A DNA stretch of 64,000 bases from Ephydatia muelleri (Eukaryota; Porifera; Demospongiae; Spongillida; Spongillidae): NCBI GenBank assembly GCA_013339895.1, contig JABACO010000007.1:6153175-6217174 (forward strand), in the 5' to 3' direction. Below the pieces are notes generated by a model. The model saw only the letters and a list, made by a program, of their open reading frames with translations. It searched no databases and was not told where the DNA came from. Made by a program: the position numbers and the translations under genes. Shown here in pieces: positions 56,225-64,000 of this stretch; positions within the stretch are counted from its first letter, which is position 1; every line of letters begins with the position of its first letter.

Positions 56225-56980
56225 GGAACAACAGACTCAGCGACTATGCCCATGCTCATAGCTGGAGCGCTAGCCAATTTCAATTTCAACTGTTTGCGAG
56301 GACGATATAGGGGGGTTGATATAGGGGAAGGTAGACTGTAGACTCAAACCAATTACTTGATGAATTCGCTCCTGTACGCATGAATGTTTTCTCTCCATGC
56401 ATGCATAATGCAACACAGCCGCAATGTAATGATGCAGCACATCTGTCAATGTTTATCCTCATGAAATTCACCATATATGGTGAAAAATGATAATGAATAT
56501 CATCTGTGCCCACCCCCCCACCCCCCTTGATCCGCCAATGAGATTCATGTGTCTGCGTGGCTCACTCTCCTCATCTATCCGTCCATTAAATGAACCCTCG
56601 CATGTGCAGGGGTAGAGTGCCTTCTGAATCAATCTAACCTTATAGATGTGCATCAGTTATTGCAATTTTTATGATTTTTTTAAATTAATGACTGTTTATT
56701 AAAATTAATAAATTAACCATGCGCCTGAGAGGCCGGCCCGAGGATAAAATAAAATTATTAACCAGAACAAGCACGAATAAAATCATCCCGATCGATATGT
56801 CCTGCCCAGGTGCTGTAAGTACATCCACAATTAGTCTCGTTCTCAGACATTGCTTACCCTGAACTTGTGTCCCATTGCATAGGTGCATCCAGTCTTTCTC
56901 GAAGATGCCTCACAACACTGTGAATAGATGTCTATATAGAAAGCACGTTATGAAATTACATGCGTGATGAATGGTTCAAT
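56225..56980. other. No supportable gene
   Basis: Short unrecognised frames only. Confidence 0.45.
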
Positions 56981-56982
56981 TT

Positions 56983-57332
56983 CTATAGTGCAATATGCTT
57001 TACCAACAGTTCTTTTGGTGCTTTCTTACAAACTGCGCATTGTTGGATGGAAGAGACAGCTGGTTGCGTAGACTTGGCCTGTAAGTCCGCCACTTGTTCT
57101 TGGAGCGATTTAATCGCCTCAAGTCGGGAATCTAAAACAAATGGTTCTCATATGCATGAAATGAATTTGAATGTTTTTTTTTTTTACCTGCAGGCCGCAA
57201 CAAAGATCTTGACGACGACAGAAAAGGTGACGAAGCCCTACGCTCGCCGTCATCACCCGTTCCGAGTGATCGAACGGGAGTACGAGCTGATGCCGTGAAC
57301 ACACTGACTGACTCACTGAAAAATGAATGCAA
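56983..57332 (-). CDS. Small two-exon gene with coiled-coil and CxxC end
   Basis: Exon 1 runs 57332-57188, from MHSFFSESVSVF to SSSRSLLRPA, Ser/Arg-rich. The intron 57132-57187 is 56 bp with GTAAAA at its 5' end and TTTTAG at its 3' end. Exon 2 (57131-56983) reads SRLEAIKSLQEQVADLQAKS, a short coiled coil, then CAVCKKAPKELLVKH and a stop. Frame is kept across the junction. No homologue recognised; it may be a piece of a larger gene or a transposon accessory frame. Confidence 0.4.
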
Positions 57333-57569
57333 CAGATAGTGAATGAGCTGCTGTCAACAGCTGCATTATGTGACGCGCGCTTTTTTGCGCATGCAGAAGA
57401 GAAAAATGATTGGTCTGATTTTACCGCCTTGTGTATTTTTTATGTATCCGTTAATGTGAAGTATGGAATGAAATTGATTGGTCTGAATTTTCTGACGTGT
57501 TTAGATGTAACGTATTTTTGAAAAATCTTCGCGTCTGTGTAGAATGGATCGGAAGCATTTATATCAAGG

Positions 57570-58157
57570 TTGCCTACATGCGAGGTAAATAGAATGATTT
57601 GGCATTGTCTTGAACCATTTGACCTTGTAGGCGTTAGTAATGAAATTTTTCTTGATGAATCTTCCATTGCCTACTTAATCGAATCATACAAAGTTTTATA
57701 CAATCAAGCAGCAAACTATCAGCAAATATCATTTTATACCAAGAAACATTCTAAAATGAAGTTCGGTAACAATGTGTACGGTTCACAACAAAGCCAATCC
57801 AAAAGATCATCTATCATATTGGCAGCATGGTGCGGTAGAGACGGAAAAGTAGACATCAACACCGTTGACCTTCGGCCTGGACGTGTTCTATATTACATCA
57901 AACATTGCTTGACCATAGGACAGAATGTAGTACCACATGTATTTGCTTTTGTGCAATGGTATCAACATCATTCTTTGCAGCAGAATGTAGTTACTACCAG
58001 AATGGAAACCTGGTGTGCAAACTTGTTCGAACCGTTTGGGCCAGCAAGTTTTCTTCCTGTGCAAAGGATACAATCCCAATTTGTGGCAGCATTCAACAGC
58101 ATGAATGATGAAGATACACTTAATGTGTGTCCTATACCACAGAAAACATTTATATGA
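57570..58157 (+). CDS. 195-residue protein of unknown family, possibly transposon-derived
   Basis: Open from 57570 to 58157. Notable segments are KFGNNVYGSQQSQSKRSSII, RPGRVLYYIKHCL, VFAFVQWYQHH and FEPFGPASFLPVQRIQSQF. The pattern (rp G.v.yf..H ... H vfA.V.WY..H ... F.pv.ri) reminds me of the C-terminal parts of large transposon-borne proteins in sponges and cnidarians. I cannot name the family. The true start may be downstream of 57570 or spliced to an upstream exon. Confidence 0.45.
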   Translation: MPTCEVNRMIWHCLEPFDLVGVSNEIFLDESSIAYLIESYKVLYNQAANYQQISFYTKKHSKMKFGNNVYGSQQSQSKRSSIILAAWCGRDGKVDINTVDLRPGRVLYYIKHCLTIGQNVVPHVFAFVQWYQHHSLQQNVVTTRMETWCANLFEPFGPASFLPVQRIQSQFVAAFNSMNDEDTLNVCPIPQKTFI

Positions 58158-58299
58158 ATACATATTAACAGTATTACATCCCAAATTACATCACAAGATT
58201 AACAGTTTGTACTCCTACAGTGTAATTGGCATTATTATTCATTAAACATGTACGCAAAACTGATGGCATACACATGCAGCGCACACCACAAAAAGCAGC

Positions 58300-61255
58300 A
58301 CAGAATAAGTTGTGCCTACACACCACACATACACAAGGCACACACCATGTACACACAAGGCACTCACACCATGTACACACAAGGCACACACACCACGTAC
58401 ACACAAGGCACACACACCACGTACACTCAAGGCACACACACCACGTACACACAAGGCATACACACCATGTACACACACGGCACTCACACCATGTACACAC
58501 AAGGCACACACACCACATACACACAAGCTACACACAAAGCACTCACACCATGTACACACAAGGCACTCACACCATGTACACACAAGGCACACACACCACG
58601 CACACACAATGCACACACACCTGTACACACAAGGCACACACACCACGTACACACAAGGCAACACCACGGCACTCACACCATGTACACACACCATGTACAC
58701 ACACCATGTACACACAAGGCACACACACCACATACACACAAAGCACTCACACCATGTACACACAAGGCACTCACACCATGTACACACAAGGCACACACAC
58801 CACGCACACACAATGCACACACACCTGTACACACAAGGCACACACACCACGTACACACAAGGCAACACCACGGCACTCACACCATGTACACACACCATGT
58901 ACACACACCATGTACACACAAGGCACACACACCACATACACACAAAGCACTCACACCATGTACACACAAGGCACTCACACCATGTACACACAAGGCACAC
59001 ACACCACGTACACACAAGGCACACACACCTGTACACACAAGGCACACACACCACGTACACAAAAGGCATACACACCATGTACATGCACCACGTACACACA
59101 AGGCATGCACACCACGTACACACAAGGCACACACACCACGTACACACAAGCTACACACACCATGTACACACAAAGCACTCACACCATGTACACACTAGGC
59201 ACTCACACCATGTACACACAAGGCACACACACCACGTACACACAAGGCACACACACCTGTACACACAAGGCACACACACCACGTACACACAAGGCATACA
59301 CACCATGTACATACACCACGTACACACAAGGCATGCACACCACGTACACACAAGGCACACACACCACGTACACACAAGCTACACACACCATGTACACACA
59401 AAGCACTCACACCACATACACACAAGGCACTCACACCATGTACACACAAGGCACACACACCACGTACACACAAGCTACACACACCATGTACACACAAAGC
59501 ACTCACACCATGTACACACTAGGCACTCACACCATGTACACACAAGGCACACACACCACGTACACACAAGGCACACACACCACGTACACACAAGGCACAC
59601 ACACCTGTACACACAAGGTACACACACCACGTACACACAAGGCATACACACCATGTACACACAAGGCACACACACCACGTACACACAAGGCACACACACC
59701 ACGTACACACAAGGCACACACACCTGTACACACAAGGTACACACACCACGTACACACAAGGCATACACACCATGTACATACACCACGTACACACAAGGCA
59801 TGCACACCACGTACACACAAGGCACACACACCACGTACACACAAGCTACACACACCATGTACACACAAAGCACTCACACCACATACACACAAGGCACTCA
59901 CACCATGTACACACAAGGCACACACACCACGTACACACAAGCTACACACACCATGTACACACAAAGCACTCACACCATGTACACACTAGGCACTCACACC
60001 ATGTACACACAAGGCACACACACCACGTACACACAAGGCACACACACCTGTACACACAAGGTACACACACCACGTACACACAAGGCATACACACCATGTA
60101 CACACAAGGCACACACACCACGTACACACAAGGCATACACACCATGTACATACACCACGTACACACAAGGCATGCACACCACGTACACACAAGGCACACA
60201 CACCACGTACACACAAGCTGCACACACCATGTACACACAAAGCACTCACACCACATACACACAAGGCACTCACACCATGTACACACAAGGCACACACACC
60301 ACGTACACACAAGGCACACACACCTGCACACACAAGGCACACACACCACGTACACACAAGGCATACACACCATGTACATACACCACGTACACACAAGGCA
60401 TGCACACCACGTACACACAAGGCACACACACCACGTACACACAAGCTGCACACACCATGTACACACAAAGCACTCACACCACATACACACAAGGCACTCA
60501 CACCATGTACACACAAGGCACACACACCACGTACACACAAGGCACACACACCTGCACACACAAGGCACACACACCACGTACACACAAGGCATACACACCA
60601 TGTACATACACCACGTACACACAAGGCATGCACACCACGTACACACAAGGCACACACACCACGTACACACAAGCTACACACACCATGTACACACAAAGCA
60701 CTCACACCATGTACACACAAGGCACTCACACCACATACACACAAGCTACACACAAAGCACTCACACCATGTACACACAAGGCACTCACACCATGTACACA
60801 CAAGGCACACACACCACGTACACACAATGCACACACACCTGTACACACAAGGCACACACACCACGTAAACACAAGGCAACACCACGGCACTCACACCATG
60901 TACACACACCATGTACACACAAGGCATACACACCATGTACACACAAGGCACTCACACCATGTACACACAAGGCACACACACCACATACACACAAGGCACA
61001 CACTATGTACACACAAGGCACTCACACCATGTACACACAAGGCACTCACACCATGTACACACAAGGCACACACACCACGTACACTCAAGGCACACACACC
61101 ACGTACACACAAGGCATACACACCATGTACACACACGGCACACACACCATGTACACACAAGGCACTCACACCATGAACACACACTGCACACACACCACAT
61201 ACACACAAGGCACATACACCACGTACACACAAGGCACATACACCATGTACACAGG
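58300..61255. repeat. 3-kb minisatellite of 24-bp units with higher-order repeats
   Basis: The basic unit is GGCACACACACCACGTACAC followed by ACAA (24 bp), with variants ACTCACACCATG, ATACACACCATG, ACCTGTACAC and others. Blocks recur at 189 bp (58484 and 58673) and 228 bp (58975/59203, 60270/60498). All three plus frames stay open for 170-950 codons and the minus frames for up to 320 codons, because the units contain almost no stop triplets; these are not genes. Confidence 0.97.
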
Positions 61256-61329
61256 AGGGGTGGTGTGCAAAGCCTTGGTAGAACACAGGAGGGTGCACAC
61301 ACACACCACAAGCAAGTGCACACAACATT

Positions 61330-61330
61330 T

Positions 61331-61414
<84 letters not shown>
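61330..61414. repeat. (CA)n microsatellite
   Basis: Perfect CA run of about 40 units just beyond the minisatellite. Confidence 0.97.
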
Positions 61415-61415
<1 letters not shown>

Positions 61416-61439
61416 AAAACACACACCACTGACAAGGCT

Positions 61440-62240
61440 ATGCACCATTAGGCCCAGACATATCCAGTGCATAAAAATAGACCTAGAAATAGGCAATACA
61501 GCCGCTCCTAAAAGACACCATAACGGTCAAATTATTCAAAACAGCCCTGCATGGCGGTGGAATAATTATTACAATTGAGTTAACACGCGCACTGTTATTT
61601 ACTTAGTCGCCGTCCCTACTAACCTGGCGCATTTGATGTGTCAAGCGGAACCATATGATAATTACAGTTGGGCGTAGCCCGACCTTCGTGTCTTGGCTGA
61701 AGGTCGCGGGCGGCCGGTATGACTAGACTTGTCGCTTAACTTAATTCAAATTTGACTCTGCTTGCCTCAAAGAGCGCGAGTACGTAGTGTAGAATCGCGA
61801 GTGCGAGTCATGAAGTCTCGAGCGGCGAGTAGGGTCGAATCGAGTACGAGTGGAGTTGAATCGAGTGCAAGTCGAGTCGGACACGAGTGTGAGTCAAGCG
61901 AAGTGCGAGAGTGAACTTGGCCGGGGCCTGTAATACATGATTTCAATTTGGTCCTATATTTACTTACCCTGTAAAGTCAATGGCAAATCTATCGCTAGCA
62001 AACGTATTGCAAAGACGTAGGTAAATATAAAACGGTATTTACACCTGTAGCAAATATGTTGTAAATATGTAGGTAAATATGTAAGTACCTTTACGTACGT
62101 GGTAAATGTATTGCAAACATTAGCGTAAAGACATTACATGTGTACATATGCGTAAATATGTGTGCAAATTTAATGTTTCATGTTTGCGACAAGTTTACGC
62201 ATCGTGTTCAGACGTAGTAAACCCAACTTTTTGTCCAGTG
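61440..62240. other. No gene; degenerate GAGT-rich and GTAAATATG-rich stretches
   Basis: 61785-61915 is a run of loosely repeated CGAGTACGAGT / GAGTCGAGT motifs. 62005-62110 repeats GTAAATATGTAGGTAAATAT-like units. Confidence 0.6.
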
Positions 62241-62244
62241 GCAA

Positions 62245-63150
62245 TTCAGTACTGTTTCTTGTGTCCTTCCTTACCTTCATGCATTCAGATTCTTTATTCT
62301 ATCTGTCTTACTCCAGACACTAAACTGTCAGCATTCTGTTCTATCTCTAACTCCAATCTTTAGAGTTTTATAAGTTCCAAACCCTTGTTTGTTCATCACA
62401 AGTAAATGTAGGGTGACTTTATCACTGTATGCACATGTGTCCGTGTAGTGCGTGCATGTGTATCGTGTGTATGACTTCATGAGCAAACAGTGCATGAGTG
62501 CTTCTATTAGAAAATGCAGGTACTGTTTCTTGTAAGAGTTTCAGCCATGCCTTTACTTCTTCCTTCTAACCCGGGACACTAAGATGTCAGCATTCAGTGA
62601 AGAGCATTAAGTCTTTGTGCACAAGTAGTTGCTAACTTTTTGGCCTCGTATTATGTGTAAAGTAGTTACAGCTATTTGATCTTTTCTGCAATGCAGAGAT
62701 TGACTGTACATTTGCGCACATGTGTGAACATGTGTGTAAAGGATCGTGTGAGCTTCTTTCAAATTCAATAGTCCAGTGAGTGTTTTGTTGCCTTGCCTTC
62801 ATTGCCTGTATTGCTTCCCAACAGCCACCAGACGTTCAGACGCTGTGTGTGAGTTTGTAGTTTGTGTATGCGTGTTTGTATGTGTGTGTTATAGTGAGAA
62901 GTGTCTTTGTGAATGTGGGTGTTTGTGTGTATGCGTGTTAGCTTGTGTGTGTATGTGTGTGTGTTTGTGTGTGTGTGTGTTTGTGTGTGTGTGTTTGTGT
63001 GTGTATGTGTGAGTGTGTTGTGTGCGTGTGTGTTGTGTAGGATTGTGTGTGGTTCATTTTAGACTAGTGACTGTTTCTTGTTGCCTTGGCTTCATTGCCT
63101 TCAGGTCTTTTAATACTTCCAGACACTAAAATGTCAGCATTCTGTGACGA
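62245..63150 (+). repeat. Three to four copies of a repeated 90-bp motif
   Basis: CTGTTTCTTG, a CTT-rich stretch, then CCAGACACTAAAxTGTCAGC followed by ATTCTGT recurs at about 62250-62345, 62523-62605 and 63068-63150, with a weaker copy at 62780-62840. GT-rich sequence fills 62845-63045. Confidence 0.7.
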
Positions 63151-63519
63151 ACATCAGTTCTAACTCCAAAATTTGAAGGTGTTAGTACAAAACCCTTGTT
63201 TGTCATTTCGCTCACTGGGTGTCAATATTGCCATATGACTGTCTACTCTTATGTCTGGTAGATTGTGTATGTGCCAATTACTGAAACCACTGAGAGAAAT
63301 TTCTGTATTCTTTGAAGGTGAAAAGTACCCGACTGTTTCTGGTGTTTCAAGACTCATCACAACTTTAAATGCTACACTTAATTCAGAAGGTCTACCTTCT
63401 TCTTGGAATTTTGGTATTGCCACTTGCATGCATGTATGTTCAGTTGCACTGTCAATGACACATGTGTTGTGCATGCACAAAATACGTGTATACATATACT
63501 AGTCAGTCAGAGTACTTCT

Positions 63520-63846
63520 CATTTGCAGGTGTTCGAGAATGGGATGAGCTTCCTTCCAGAAGTGTATGAGTGTTCTTTGAGTCTTTTAAAACTGGGTTAA
63601 AAACCAGATTTAATCCATCATCCTTTTTACTACTGATGCTGCACTGGTCCACCCTGGCCACAAAAGTTTGAGTTGGTTGGAACCAACTAGAAGGGAGGAG
63701 GCAATACAGCAGTTTAAGGATGAGTTGCTTATTGTTGCTGGGATAGAAGGTCTTCCTGATCCTCCAAACTCGCCATCCTGATTAGACATTCAGGAAGATG
63801 CTGTGCCCAATCAATCAGCTCTGGATGCATTTTTTGACTTTGACGT
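63520..63846 (+). pseudogene. hAT-like transposase remnant
   Basis: Fragments in shifting frames: NGMSFLPEVYECSL, TGLKTRFNPSSF, HPGHKSLSWLEPTRREEAI and NQSALDAFFDFD before a GTAAGT donor at 63847. The SALDxF pattern near an exon end is common in hAT proteins. Weak and broken, and it runs toward the window edge. Confidence 0.3.
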
Positions 63847-64000
63847 AAGTCAATGTAACTTTTATACTACAAGTAAATAAAAACCTTCTCTATGAGAAAG
63901 TTGGTGGGATATAGGATTTGAAGGCAATGGTGGTGTAAAAAGCAAGGAAACAAGGTTCTGTAATAGTAAGGGAAAATGTCATAGTCCTATATTAGCACAC

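Noticed and set aside
58312..61176. 954-codon Thr/His-rich open frame and overlapping frames
   Set aside because: All plus frames are open because the 24-bp repeat lacks stops; no non-repetitive coding segment.

Overview
This is eukaryotic, animal-like DNA: AT-rich with abundant microsatellites, introns of about 50-60 bp with GT-AG borders, class A-like GPCR genes, and many decayed DNA transposons of animal type. The short introns, intronless GPCR genes and mix of transposons fit a sponge or another early-branching invertebrate. This is an inference, and no ribosomal or complete mitochondrial gene is present to settle it. Little of the window looks like ordinary host gene space.

Layout. A 3.46-kb segment is present twice, at 1-7239 and 48001-53179, about 48 kb apart. 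It carries a GPCR gene on the minus strand. Each copy was later broken by a different transposon: copy A by a 3.77-kb Ginger-type element (3234-7006, CCGG target), copy B by a 1.7-kb CACTA-like element (51070-52785, GTG target). A third, more diverged and fully open GPCR lies at 17406-18434. A fourth is a fragment at 45130-45344, truncated at the same CCGG site that Ginger hit in copy A.

7.2-14.7 kb is a graveyard: a Tc1-like fragment, a hAT C-terminal half, a RecQ-type helicase fragment and a convergent DUF6589-like gene (together resembling AcademH). 15-25 kb holds a hexamer array, a mitochondrial COX2/cytb chimera, the intact GPCR, CA/GT tracts, a 39-bp minisatellite and a fold-back element. 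26.3-29.7 kb holds a multi-exon minus-strand gene with a RAG1 N-terminal-like zinc/RING region followed by a transposase-like core, lying between two 0.5-kb direct repeats. 34-36 kb and 40-42 kb carry members of palindrome-forming repeats. 36.2-40.0 kb is a 3.74-kb element with 27-bp perfect terminal inverted repeats and a single 944-codon DDE-type protein that I cannot place in a named superfamily.

43.1-43.6 kb is the best non-transposon host gene besides the GPCR: a secreted protein of repeated DLN-type beta-prism motifs, with a TATA box. 46.4-47.5 kb is a second hAT copy including its BED finger. 55.2-63.2 kb is dominated by coding-length minisatellites (24-bp units, one array of 3 kb) around two small possible genes, and the window ends in another hAT-like remnant.

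The genes do not form a pathway. The unifying story is a small GPCR family being duplicated and repeatedly broken by several classes of DNA transposon.
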